Shown here one piece after another: positions 46,663 to 58,324 of a DNA stretch of 64,000 bases; position 1 is the stretch's first letter, and the number at the start of each line of letters is the position of its first letter. The position numbers and the translations under genes were made by a program. Under the pieces are notes generated by a model that had not been told where the DNA came from, ran no database searches, and saw only the letters and a list, made by a program, of their open reading frames with translations. The DNA is from Aralia elata (taxonomy: Eukaryota; Streptophyta; Magnoliopsida; Apiales; Araliaceae): the NCBI GenBank assembly GCA_034770075.1, contig CM068384.1, positions 102,421,613-102,485,612 on the forward strand. The letters are read 5' to 3'.

Positions 46663-47290
46663 TTGTGAAAATGCTGGGAGAGTTAGTCGGGATGATGTTG
46701 GGCTGAGGCTGACTTGCTTCTAATCTGAGTTGTGGCACATCACCGCTGTTTTGGGGCTCCAAGTGGATGATTGGAATCGGCTGACTCTCCGTTGTTGGCA
46801 GCACAGTCGGATTCTCTTTGTTGTTGCTGTTGTCCTCCACTTCTGCTCGTTCCCCCTGCGAACTTCCTGGGAACATAGCCCTGAAAGTGGGGATTTGCAT
46901 CAACTGCTGACGGAAATTCCCCATTTCTTCTTGCTTCCTCTGCATCTCCAACATCATGGTCATCATCATCCCTTGGCCTTCTCGTGCCTCCTGTAAGGCT
47001 TTGAGTATCTCCATCTGCACAGCATTCACAGTTGTCTGCACTCCAGTGACCTCCTCACCTTGCCTTCCTGCGTTTGGCTGTCTAGCACTGGTTTGTTGTT
47101 GATCAGCCATTTGAGGTGATGTTGAACTTCCTTCTGAAACGTCTTCTAGGATTGGTTGATCAAGATCCAGATTCGCGCTTTGGAGCACTAGATTCACTTG
47201 CCTTGAAATCGGATCTGGTGAAGTGATACTTGTTGTCGGTGAAGCTCTTCCCGTAATTCTCCCACTTCGAGTTGTGGGCATACCCTTCAC
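46663..47290 (-). pseudogene. gag: Tat Gag N-terminal region, out of frame
   Basis: Starts at an ATG (47290; MKGMPTTRSG) just after the PBS. Pro/Ser/Gln-rich and without a fold I recognise, with a Met/Gln-rich coiled-coil-like part (MEILKALQEAREGQGMMMTMMLEMQ) at about 92-118. A frame change near 46660-46690 separates it from the capsid region. Confidence 0.75.
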
Positions 47291-47303
47291 GAATTCTACA
47301 CCT

Positions 47304-47320
47304 CCCCACCAGAGTCGCCA
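47304..47320 (-). other. Primer-binding site
   Basis: Minus strand TGGCGACTCTGGTGGGG, six bases inside the 5' LTR. The element at 50108 has nearly the same PBS (TGGCGACTCTGCTGGGG), so both use the same kind of tRNA primer. Confidence 0.85.
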
Positions 47321-47326
47321 AATAAA

Positions 47327-47984
47327 TGTAGGTACAGAAATTACACCTTGCTAGGGTTAGGGTTTCGTATTGGCTGAAGAGGAGAGAAATCCACGAAGAG
47401 TACGGAACTGATTGATTGATTGAAGAGGGGAGAAGAACAGGTGGGCAATTACTCCAATGACACGTGGCAGAACTCCTAGAATCCGGAAACCGGGTTAGGG
47501 TAGCAGGGATTCCAAGAGCCTTCTAGAGTCTTCGAGTTGTGAGAGAGTTTCAAGTGCGATGAGCTTCCAAGAGTCTTAGTGTAATGTCTTGAAAGCGATC
47601 CCCTTTTCTCAGAATAGAAGGGCTATTTATAGAGTTTTCCTGGGAAATAGTCACATGCCAGGCACATGTTTTAAGGGAAATTCCCGAAATACCCTTTAAT
47701 TATATTTTAAAGGAGAAATTCCAGAAATGCCCTTTAATCATCAAAGTAATGCCCAAATTGCCCTGTTCTTCTAGCCGCCAATCCAATCCCTCAATCAATT
47801 CCCAAAATGGGTCGCATCCACGAGTCTTCTGCCTTGGAACACGTGGAGACTTCCCCGGGTCTAGTACATTTAATTAGGTCACATAAACCCTAATTTGTAC
47901 ATTTAATTAGGTTTTTTGTAAACCCTAATTTGTACATTTAATTCAATTAAGTCATGTGAACCCTAATATGCACTTGGGCCCACA
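47327..47984 (-). repeat. 5' LTR of the Tat element
   Basis: 658 bp. Visible differences from the left LTR include TTGCTA(A/G)GGTT, GGCTG(G/A)AGAGG, AATAGA(G/A)GGGC, CCCT(A/G)TTCTT and CAATTA(G/A)GTC. Confidence 0.95.
47621..47632 (-). promoter_or_regulatory. TATA box of the Tat 5' LTR
   Basis: Minus strand CTATAAATAGCC, about 350 bases into the LTR, a normal place for the U3 core promoter. The same box is in the 3' LTR. Confidence 0.7.
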
Positions 47985-47989
47985 AACAA

Positions 47990-50102
47990 TTAATTGTTTA
48001 TTTAGATTGGATGAATTTATCAGTCTACGACGACTTGGGAATTTCTTTGCAGCAACTAAACAACTTCCTAATTCCGACGTATAGGACTAAGACCGACGCA
48101 TACGGGTGGTGCTGACTTAATAATTAGTAATAATATATGGGCTTATTTTTAATATAATTGATAAAATCTCATCAAAATAACTGTTGAAAAACTCCCGCTT
48201 TATAATATAAATATAGATAGATAACTACATAAATCTTTACACTTATATCTCAAGGGTAAGTCAGAATATTGAATTACTTGTTATTACAAGTTTGATTGGT
48301 TCAAACTTAATTTCAAACTTCTTCTTTTTTTTGCTACTTATATAACTTCATTTCAAACTTAGTTGTAACGAAGTATTTAGTTACAGAGAGAAGTGACGAA
48401 TTAAAGAAAAATTGTAAACCATTCAGCAAAGGAAATTCACTTTACTCTTCCTAAATCACAATAGAGTATAATTATCAACCATTCATTGAGAATTTAACAA
48501 TATCGCGTATTTTGGAGCTCTGATTCCAGTTGTTGGTAGCGATCTAGAATTAATTCGAATACCGGAGAGCTCATGTATCGCGTACACAAGAGCTCAAAAG
48601 TTTATATAAATTATTAGGTCTTGAAGACATTCATATATATTAATCATTCACTCTTTTAGTATTTTTTAATGTAAAAATTTGTACGTACTCTTAACAAATT
48701 TTAATTTTAATTTTACTTTTTTGTGAAAACACTCTTAAAAAGTTTTAGAGATGACAAAGTAAAGTTAGTTGAATTTTTCCTTACATTCTATAATTGAGCA
48801 AAATGGAAAGAATAAATTAACCAACCTGTCACTAGGTTAGGAAAATGTACTTCTTCATTGTATCCTATGGAATACTTCAATTACTCGTAGCGACTAATAT
48901 TCAATGTTTACCTAGCCTACACGTTTACATATGATAGGAATTGAATTAGTTATAATTGACTGTGGCAATTAAATAAATGGTCAATGGCTAACTCGCAATT
49001 AGGTTTATATAATCGGTGAAGCGATGATGCTGGCTAGGGACGGAGCGAGGTTAAATAAATATTCTAACTCATAAAACGTTCAGTTTTATTACATAGATTG
49101 AGATGAATTAAAACATTGATAAAGGTTAAAATAATCTTATTAATTACAAGTCTTTAGTAAAATAAATTAAGATGCATTAAAATATTGTTTAGACAAAACA
49201 AACATCCCCAGATCTTATATATTTTAACTCATAAAACGTTCAATTTTATTATACACATGTCCAAGATAAAACATATTGATAAAAGTTGTTGATATTGTCA
49301 GAGTAAAGATAATAATATTATATATTTAACGACATTTTTGTACTTATTATAATAGCACTTAACACTTTAACTAACACTTATTACTCTGGCATCATAATTT
49401 TTGTTATAACAATGTTAACCGCCTTCATAAATATTATTATTTGGTAAGACAAAACAAACATCTTTTATACTTTTGTTTTTCTTTTCTTTTTTCCTTTTTA
49501 TTCTTTCTTCCGAGAATCTTATGTATCTGAAAATGAATCCTTCCGATTGTGTACTGCTAGTGTTGAAACGGTCCATTCCTCTAACAGTACTAAAAACCAA
49601 ACCAATGCTTTTCCGTAGAACTGCACGTTAAACAAATCTCACCAAGAAATACCAGATAAAAAATGTAAAATAAGAAATCAATTTAATTAATTAGTCTATA
49701 TACTCTATGATCAAGACTAAAGAATAAGATGCGGTTGTTATTTCCCTAGTACGTATACTCGGAACGGGCATATAAAGACATAACGATTTGATCCCTTTGT
49801 TTCATTTAAAAAAAAAGGTAAAGAGGTTTATTTGTCAACTCTTTTTATTCAACTAAATGAATTTAATTTTAGTGATAATAATACACAATGACACGATTCC
49901 ATCGAATTTGTCATGATAATTCATTATCATGTCATGGTCACTATATATTAAATTAATAGTTTATTATTTTAAGAGTAATTATAAAATAAAATTGTATTCT
50001 TATTATTTATATTTTTACAATTACGACCATTTTCAAATAATGGAGAAAATATAACAGGACATATAAATTTAAGTCACCTAAGAATGGTGTAACTGCGAAA
50101 TC
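47990..50102. other. AT-rich intergenic sequence
   Basis: No gene domain seen. At about 48517-48540 the plus-strand GGAGCTCTGATTCCAGTTGTTGG resembles a worn PBS/LTR junction on the minus strand (one change from the tRNA-Met PBS), perhaps an old copia trace. AACTCATAAAACGTTCA recurs at about 49065 and 49228, and ACAAAACAAACATC at about 49195 and 49447. Confidence 0.5.
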
Positions 50103-50107
50103 GTTGG

Positions 50108-52186
50108 TGTAGACACCCAAATTTTGCATTCCTTGTACTGACCGTGACAGGAGGGCGAAATCGTCAATTGAACCGGCTTACAGGAGCGAAGGAGGGGGCC
50201 CAAGGGCGAGCACCCGACACCACCGCAATGTTTTGGCAACCCAATCTTACGTGACAATAAGGCCGTCCGAGGCAGGCATTCCCGGATGAGGTGGCACGTC
50301 TCCCGGAAATTCCCGGACTGCAGAAAACGAGCCTGTCAGCGAAAACCGACATTGCGGCACAGAAATCGGGGCGTGGCACGAAAATCGAGAAAGTCAAGCC
50401 CGCCAGCCGCGGATAGATCTGCGGCCAAATGAGTGCGCCTTTCTGGAAAGTCAGATCCCGAAAACCGGGCTGAGTGGCAAGCCAGCTGGCCAGCCGCAGA
50501 TCCATCTGCGGCTCTGGCCAGCCTATTTAAGCTCAGCCTCGGACAGCATACAGGAGGTTGGAAGAAATTTGGAAGAAGAAGGATTCAGCACAGCAGCAGC
50601 ACGGAATTTGAGAGAAAAATAGTAGATTTTGCAACAAAAATAGGAAGAAAAGAGAGGAAAAAGAGAGAAATTTTACTCCTTTAATTTTGATTGTATCAAA
50701 TATATTTCTTATCCTATTCAAATACCAAGATTTCATCCCTTTGAGATCATTTTGCAAGGTAAAAATTCTTTTTGTTATAACAATTCATATCATCTTATTT
50801 TCTTAGATGGGATGTAGTTTTCATGCATATGGTTGAACAATCATGGATTAGGGATTGTTAGTGAAGGTTCCATCGGAATAAAATTCTTCCTAATAACCCG
50901 AGGATATCCAAATGATGAAATTTCTAGCTCGTTTAGGGTGATTCAGTGGGTGTAATTTATTTAGATTGTCATGTCCGGATATCATGGTATATTAGATAAA
51001 TCCGGGTTGGTTAGTTATGTAGTATTCATTTTGTAGGCACGTATTAATCTCGTGTGAGCCTAGGAATGCGACCCCGTGGTCCAAATCCGATGATGGATGT
51101 TTTGATGTATGTGATAGATTCAAGATGCTCGTTTTGTAACATGTAATCATTGGGCCTTAAAACGACGCTAAGGCGAGGATCAGGTTTAAGGCCCCGTACT
51201 AGTGGAATATGTGATTGTTGGCGTTCGGGGATATTTTGATGGTTTACATGCCCATGAATAGCCCCGACGCGTGTTCATGCTTGATTAGATCTTGTGACAC
51301 AAAAAATGATTTCAAAGATTAAACCATGAAGACTTTCATAAAATCAATCAAATTAGGTTGTTAGCACCACGAGGCTTAAAATTGAGAAGTGCCAACGAAT
51401 GTCGATTCCTATTTAACGAGAAAGCTAAAGAAAGATCGTTTTCCAAAACATCATACAAAATGATTTTATAAATAAAATGGCGTTTTATTAAACCGTTGTA
51501 CATAGGGTTAAAGAGATTCTAGAAATTGCCCATCATTTTATGAAAGCAACGTATAGATCTCGATTCCTATTTTGACGAAGGTTTAAAACTCTTGTTTTGC
51601 CAAAACGACACCTAATGAAAATCTCATAGTTTTGACAAATAAAAATCAAATCTTTCTCATAACGAACCAAGCTTTCTCGTAAAAAATCGAAAGACATTCC
51701 GAAGTGTTTCTCAAATTAAAACACGATTTTCCTAAAATCCAAATGATTCTTTCATACAAACTCACCACAATATTCACATAGACACACACACACACACACA
51801 CGCGCGCACACACACACAATTCATGAATTAAAGGATAAGAAAAGCATCAAGATTGCGGTAACCGTGTTTCACGGAAGTCGAGGGGTGCCTAACACCTTCC
51901 CCTCACTTAAGCAAGCCCCCGAACTCTATGAATCTCGATTCGCAGACCAATTAATTCGGAGTCACATATGAGCCAGCGATTTATAAAAAACGAAAATTCG
52001 GATGAGTTGGTACATCCATTTCAAGTATACCAACTGGCGACTCTGGTTAATTGGCTCATCATAAAAAATGATCTTTCAAAACCCCGTCGACATTCAAGCC
52101 GACCTTTTCCAAAAAAATCATCTAATCAAAAGGCTAAAATTGGAAAAGACCAAATATCGCATAAGCGGATAAAACCGGCGTCGACA
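50108..52186 (+). repeat. 5' LTR of the 11.9-kb element
   Basis: TGTAGACACCCAAATTTTGC...GGCGTCGACA, 2079 bp. Holds (CA)n at about 51781-51818. Has a 28-bp segment near 50492-50519 with the inverted repeat AGCCGCAGAT/ATCTGCGGCT, absent from the other LTR and flanked by GGCCAGCC repeats. Confidence 0.95.
50524..50531 (+). promoter_or_regulatory. TATA-like box in the 5' LTR
   Basis: TATTTAAG about 415 bases into the LTR, followed by a sequence that fits a transcribed R region. Present in both LTRs. Confidence 0.45.
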
Positions 52187-52188
52187 GC

Positions 52189-52206
52189 TGGCGACTCTGC
52201 TGGGGA
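52189..52206 (+). other. Primer-binding site
   Basis: TGGCGACTCTGCTGGGGA two bases after the LTR end GTCGACA. Confidence 0.9.
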
Positions 52207-53279
52207 CCATTAGAGGGCTTAAGTCGCGTTCAAATCTTAATGCTATCCTATCCTTTAAAATTTATGAATGTGTATGTGCGTGCGACATTTTTTATTTATC
52301 GTTGTGTGAATGTGTGTTGTTGTCCAATGAATGAATGGTTGAATGAAATTGCTTTACTTTAAAGTAATCATTTGCATACGGTGAGGACGATGAATGTGAA
52401 TGTATGTTGAGAGAGTACCTCCTCCTGAGGCGAACCTGTCGGTTGCTTATTACTGGACTCGAAGGGGTTGCTCCCCGGAGATGGCTCAGGAAACGCACCA
52501 CCCAAATCCGCTCCAATCGAAAGGATTCAGACGAGTAGATTGCGAAGATTTGGGGACCTTCATGCCGAAAAGCCCGCGAGAGTAACCCTAGGGTAGGTCA
52601 GCCTCTGATAAACCTAACGAAAGGGAAGCTTCTTCATGCCCTTTTATCATTCAGTCGAATAAATAAATGTCATGCAAATGGCATACAATTGTCGTGCCAT
52701 CATCATCGTAATAAATATGTCCTGTATCATGTGATTGCATCACTTGCACATAAAGAGAGTACTGACATGGTTTTGCAGGAGGGCAATCCGTGCCACATAC
52801 CGAGGTTTTCTAAAAACTTCTAAATACTATCCTGTCATCAAACACTGACCTTGTTTTGCAGGATAAGATTAAGAGAACCGTGAAAGCGTGGCATAACGAT
52901 CACAAAGAACCCGGAGTAGGGGCATATTCGACCACACAAAAAAAATAACAAAAAAAAAAAGAAAAAAAAAAGAAAAATAATGATAAACATGCATCAGTGT
53001 TGACATGCATCTGCCAACTTGTAACTGGCACAGTACTAAACTACGGCCCTGGTTTGTTTTGCGAGACTACCCCTAAGACCCAACTAAGAGGCCGTAAAAT
53101 CCATACTCCATCCATCCAAATGGCCGAAGCCGGTAGCCATGAAATACACTAGCTTCCCTGATTCACACATCACGGTACAAGATGAGCTTTAAGGGGGAAA
53201 CTGCGGTCCAGACTTGTCCGGCCTATGAGGATCAGATCGGAGAGATCTCCCATAGTGACGCCCCTCCTAAATGGGCTTG
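52207..53279 (+). other. Leader and unidentified fragments
   Basis: No intact frame. Acceptor-like GGTTTTGCAG|GA occurs at about 52780 and 52862. A block ending GGAGTAGGGGCA at about 52925 is followed by an A-rich tract (about 52938-52975); the same block recurs at about 54100-54137 before another A tract. Confidence 0.45.
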
Positions 53280-53670
53280 GTCAAAACATTAAGGAGTTCC
53301 TTCGAGACAGCTCCCCTCCCGAAAATGCAGATCTGACCAAGGAAAGAGAATCCAAAGATGGGCAGTGAAATTCTTCCTAAGCGGAGACGATTTGCATGAA
53401 TAGGACCTAGCTACGGGACTACTGAGATATCTGGAAGCCAAAGAAGCCCACAGACAAATGAACGAAGTACATGGCGATGTGTGCGGAACCCATATGCGCA
53501 GAACATTTTTGGCAAAGAAAATCATGTGAACGGATCACTATTGGCTAACCATGAAAACTGACTGCGATGTTCATGTCAGGAAATGCCATCAATGCCAGAT
53601 CCATGCCAATACGATCCATGCACCTCCTAATGAGCTCCATTGCTTGACCTCACCGTGGCCAGTTGAACCG
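53280..53670 (+). pseudogene. Integrase N-terminal fragment
   Basis: Translated with frame changes, it shows the region before the zinc finger (AKEAHRQMNEVHGDVCGTHM), HYWLTM and VRKCHQCQIHANTIHAP, the H2C2 segment of a Tat-type integrase, then TSPWP. In relatives SPWP leads into the catalytic core, which is missing here. It has several stops and is not expressed as an enzyme. Confidence 0.75.
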
Positions 53671-54154
53671 TGCAGCAGGTGATATCCAGGAAGGGGTAAA
53701 TCCAGGAGTGTGGCAGTGAATCCCGGCCAGTGGAAGATCAATGGGTTTTGAAATTCTGAGTTTTATTTCAAATCCCTGCACGCTCATGTCATTTTGTCAT
53801 GTTATCTAAAAAAAAAAAAAAAAAAAAAAGAGATAATGTGCTGAAATGTTTTATATATGACAAGCATTTTTGTTTTATGTCAGGTACCCCGATTTGAGGC
53901 ATTCTAGCCTGACAAGCGGTAGGACAAATTTGAAGGAGGATCACGATTTTGGTATAGAGCTAGATTTCGATCTGATGGGGATTGAGCAGGACGAGACAGA
54001 TATCGACAAGATGCCCGACGAGATCAAAGGAGGGGTCGAAGATAAACCCAAACCCGACTTAGACCAAACCATCGCCATCAAACATCAGAACCCCTAACGA
54101 TCACCAAGAACCCGGAGTAGGGGCAAATTCGACCGCGAAAAAAAAAAAAAAATA
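53671..54154. other. Unassigned segment with two A tracts
   Basis: A22-23 tract at about 53808-53830 and an A15 tract at about 54139-54154. An open stretch at 53870-54097, rich in Asp and Glu, shows no domain. Confidence 0.45.
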
Positions 54155-54900
54155 GCCGAGTTGTTGAGCCTGTATGGAGATATGTTCGCTTGGTCCCGTG
54201 GCGACGTGAGTGGATTGTCCACAGACGTTATAGGACATCAACCGCCCATCAAGGAGGGTTCCGACCAATTAAGCAAAAGTTGAGAACGTTGAAGCCTGAA
54301 TGGAGGATGAAAATAAAGGACGAGATTGTCAAGCGGTTTAAGGCAGGAATCATCACGGTGTCTATTTACCCTGAATGGCTTTCCGACAGAATCCCAGTAC
54401 CACAGCCTGGAGGAGAAATAAAGGGCCGCATCGACTATAGAAATCTGAACAATGCCCTCAAGGAGGAGATATATGACAAATTCAAGATCAAACATTTTGA
54501 TTCAGTCATTTACCGGCCCAAAATGAATGGGGCAGTAGGGGCTGCAAATAAAACACAAGGACGATCATGGGAAGAATGTCCGCCAATCATCGGGGGTGGC
54601 CGGATTTATTGTCGTTCATCTTGTTTGCATGTCGAACCTCAGTTCGTACATTTGCAGGGGCAGCCCCTTACGCATCTCCCGGGCATACGACAAGAGGGTA
54701 GGATCCCGATAATTCAAAATGAACGATTTAGTCCTCAAAAGGATCGCGCCCTGCCAAGACGAAGCTATGGGGAATTTCGCTCTAAATTAAAGGGAGCCGT
54801 CACGGAAAAAAAAAAAAAAAAAAAATCAAAAATCAAAAATCCCCCAAACCTTTCAACAGGTCAAAGGATCGGATCTTTTGTCAGTCCACCGAGATACTGA
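54155..54900 (+). pseudogene. RT fragment fused to integrase fragment
   Basis: First part: AELLSLYGDMFAWSRGDVSG, then after a frame change RPIKQKLRTLKPEWRMKIK, YPEWLSDRIPVPQ and DYRNLNNA, the N-terminal portion of gypsy RT. At about 54450 the same frame passes into DKFKIKHFDS, YRPKMNGAVGAANK, the region around the catalytic Glu of integrase (here in a GAVGAAN context, Glu replaced by Gly). RT YVDD, RNase H and the first integrase Asp residues are absent. The order (integrase N-part, RT N-part, integrase C-part) is not collinear with any normal pol. An A22 tract lies at about 54805-54826. Confidence 0.75.
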
Positions 54901-55420
54901 TGCAACCAGTACGAGGGAGATCACAAGAAAAGCAACTTAACACTTGGGCATTTGTCAACTACCTAGGAAATGATAACGTGCAAATTGGCACCCATGTAAC
55001 AATCTCATCAGCATGCACCATCATCATCAAATGCTACCTCATTCAATCTTCAACGGTACGATCATCTGGCATTTGTCAAGCATAGTTTTCCCGGGATACG
55101 ATGACCCGCGTGAAAGGGGGATTTTATTTGACTTGATAGGAATCAGATTAACTCTAACAAGCATCCGTGGAGCACGATCGTGAGTATGATTAGACGAAGA
55201 AGGCTATTCAACCTTTTGATCGGGTACAAAGCCTTAATTCAAAGCAACGTTTGCGACAGAATCGACCTCATGTGACAGCCTTCACTTTGCATTTGCACAA
55301 ACTTTCAGTTGTGGGGTATAAAACTATGACGACGTTGATGGCAATTAAACACGTAGTCAGATAGTCGATAATTATCAAGCTAATATCATGAGGTTAGACG
55401 ATAAATGATTATCAAGCTAA
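54901..55420. other. Unassigned internal sequence
   Basis: No domain recognised. GATAATTATCAAGCTAAT-like words are duplicated at about 55368 and 55399. Confidence 0.4.
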
Positions 55421-55915
55421 TGTCTCGAATCGTGGCCTGGGTTATTCGAGTAATTAAGCCCGAGGGGTGTCTCTACACCTGGTGCCCTAAAGCCGTCTGG
55501 TTTGGGAGTCGCTGGCCCAACACTCGATACATGGGTAACTCAGAGCCTAAGAAAACGAGCATTACAGTAGAGGAAGCCCGAGCAGATTCGAATCGTGGCA
55601 TGGGCTACTCGAGTAATTAAGCCTAAGGGGTGTCTCTGCATCTAGTGCCCTAAAGCCGTCTGGTTTGGGAGTCACCGGCCTAACACTCGCTACATGGGTA
55701 ACTCAAGCCTAAGAAAACGAATCTTGCGCAATGTCAAGCAAAGAATGAATGGGGCAGACCACCAGCTTGTCTCGAACCGTGGCCTTTGTTACTCGAGTAA
55801 ATAAACCCGAAGGGGTGTCTGTACACCTAATGCCCCAAAACCGCCCGGTTGGGAGTCATTGGTCCAAAACTCGTTAAATGGGTAACTTTGAATAGCCTAA
55901 GAAAACGAGACAAGT
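55421..55915. repeat. Tandem array 1: about 164- and 184-bp units, three copies
   Basis: Units start at about 55421, 55585 and 55768 with TCGAA(T/C)CGTGGC. Each includes CTCGAGTAA, GGGGTGTCT, GCCGTCTGGTTTGGGAGTC and TGGGTAACT...CCTAAGAAAACGA. Identity declines in the third copy. Noncoding. Confidence 0.85.
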
Positions 55916-57126
55916 GAAGTGGGCTAATAAAGAGAAAGGATAATACGAAAAAAAACTCTCAGCCTTAAACAAGAGGTCATGGAAGAGAAACCCCTACTGA
56001 ATGCTGCATCGCATAGTGCATTTGTCATATGACGTCAATCCTGCTAAGGACGTTGTCGAGAATGGAGACAGAATACCTTTGATGAGGGAAGGTAGTTCTT
56101 TTGAATTCGACCTTACTCACGTACATTGACCATGAATGCTTGAAGGTGTTCTTACGATTTCCTAACCCGTTAAATAGAAATCCATCAATTCACGAAGGAT
56201 CGAAAAAACTTCCAATCTAGTACATTCGCGGTTCACAACTTGCTAGATTGTGCGATCAACAGATATTCGATTTCATGTGCTTTAACTGCATTTACTATTT
56301 TGTCTAGATTATACTATCTTTGTTTTGAACTAACACTAACGGCCCGAGCCTTCAAGTTTCGGCATGTGTTAGTCATCTGATGTGCAGGATCTGGCAGAGT
56401 TGTGGATAACTCAACACGGTCAACATCGCGAGTTTTCGATAGAAATTCTTGGTAGCGACACGCACCAAGGCAGGGGCAGTTAAGAATCGTGAAATGGAAG
56501 GAAGCTGAGGCTGTACACAACTTCTCGTCATTGGGCCTCTCCCCAATCCTGACTATCACTGCCTCGACATCCAAATGATCCACATGCATGAGCATATACA
56601 AGGATGATATAATGCGGGACAGCAGCATATCAGCCAGCAGAAATGATCAAAAGGCCAAGGAGCCCAACATAGCTGTCGATCATCACAGAGAGCGAAACAG
56701 ACTGCCTCAACTCGATGAAATGAAGACGACCAAGAACAGGCAGAGTACAAAACAAATGTTGAAGTCTAGAAACTAAACTTCACGACGAGGCGTGATCCAA
56801 TCAAATGTTGGCAAGCAACGACGACCGTCGAATCGTATCATTTGACTGAACAGGGGTCATTTCTATCTAAAACATATGTTGTGCACATGCATCTGTCCAT
56901 ATCATATCTGCCAGATCATGCGTAACATCTTTTTCATGCATGCAGGTACGATCAAAATGAAAATCTTCAGGAAAGTACAAGCGCGTCACTTTCAACCTCA
57001 CAAATGATCAGAGTGATGGCTTTTGCGGCATGATACGTGGACGATGTTGGTGGGAGATCCAGGACATGAAGCCGAACACACATCCCATTTAAAAAAAAAA
57101 AAAAAAAAATCACTCAAATCCAATCA
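55916..57126. other. Unassigned internal sequence
   Basis: No coding domain recognised on either strand. An acceptor-like CATGCATGCAG|G lies near 56945 and an A19 tract at about 57089-57107. Confidence 0.4.
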
Positions 57127-58320
57127 ATGACCCTTGGGAAGGGCTGGTATCCAACCAAACAGTGACCCCTGGGAAGGGCTGGTATCCAAATAAGAAGTAA
57201 ACCCTGGGAATGGCTGAGATCCACGCGAACCACAACAAAGATGGTGAGCACCCCTGGGAAGGGCTAATATCCACAAAAAGAAAAAGACAAAAAACAACAA
57301 ACCCTGGGAAGGGCTGAGATCCACGCGAACCACGACAAGATGGTGAGCACCCCGGGGAAGGGCTGATATCCACAAAAAGAAAAAAGACAAAAAACAACAA
57401 ACCCTGGGAAGGGCTGAGATCCACGCGAACCACGACAAGATGGTGAGCACCCCTGGGAAGGGCTGATATCCACAAAAAGAAAAAGACAAAAAACAACAAA
57501 CCCTGGGAAGGGCTGAGATCCACGCGAACCACGACAAGATGGTAAGCACCCCTGGGAAGGGCTGATATCCACAAAAAGAAAAAAGACAAAAAATAACAAA
57601 CCCTGGGAAGGGCTGAGATCCACGCGAACCACGACAAGATGGTGAGCACCCCTGGGAAGGGCTGATATCCACAAAAAGAAAAAGACAAAAAACAGCAAAC
57701 CCTGGGAAGGGCTGAGATCCACGCGAACCACGACAAGATGGTGAGCACCCCTGGGAAGGGCTGATATCCACAAAAAGAAAAAAGACAAAAAACAACAAAC
57801 CCTGGGAAGGGCTGAGATCCACGCGAACCACGACAAGATGGTGAGCACCCCTGGGAAGGGCTGATATCCACAAAAAGAAAAAGACAAAAAATAACAAACC
57901 CTGGGAAGGGCTGAGATCCACGTGAACCACGACAAGATGGTGAGCACCCCTGGGAAGGGCTGATATCCACAAAAAGAAAAAAGACAAAAAACAACAAACC
58001 CTGGGAAGGGCTGAGATCCACGCGAACCACGACAAGATGGTGAGCACCCCTGGGAAGGGGTGATATCCACAAAAAGAAAAAAGACAAAAAACAACAAACC
58101 CTGGGAAGGGCTGAGATCCACGCGAACCACCACAAGATGGTGAGCACCCCTGGGAAGGGCTGATATCCACAAAAAGAAAAAAGACAAAAAACAACAAACC
58201 CTGGGAAGGGCTGAGATCCACGCGAGCCACAACAAGATGGTGAGCACCCCTGGGAAGGGCTGATATCCACAAAAGAAAAAAAAGACAAAAAACAACAAAC
58301 CCTGGGAAGGGCTGAGATCC
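57127..58320. repeat. Tandem array 2: 99/100-bp units
   Basis: About eleven units; starts measured at 57299, 57399, 57498, 57598 and 57697 alternate 100 and 99 bp because an A run is 5 or 6 long. Each unit has two half-repeats sharing CCCTGGGAAGGGCTGA(G/T)ATC. The minus strand is open in all three frames through most of the array, an effect of the repeat and not evidence of a gene. Confidence 0.95.
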
Positions 58321-58324
58321 AAGA

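Larger units (their letters stand above)
34184..47984 (-). mobile_element. 13.8-kb Ty3/gypsy retrotransposon, Tat lineage
   Basis: Perfect TSD AACAA at 34179-34183 and 47985-47989; 658-bp LTRs TGTAGG...CCCACA. Reading the minus strand: 5' LTR, PBS, gag, protease, RT, RNase H, an additional RNase H, integrase, a 5-kb non-pol region and 3' LTR. The additional RNase H and a long region between integrase and the 3' LTR are hallmarks of Tat. That region carries a plant mobile domain gene in antisense orientation. By eye the LTRs differ at about five positions, all transitions, so insertion is recent, yet the pol frame has three stops and two frame changes. Confidence 0.95.

Noticed and set aside
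48517..48540. A second copia element in the intergenic region
   Set aside because: Only a worn PBS/LTR-like junction is visible, with no LTR partner or coding, so it is mentioned but not called.
54190..54900. 236-codon frame as an intact protein gene
   Set aside because: It is an RT fragment joined to an integrase fragment without catalytic centres and ending in low-complexity Lys from the A tract.
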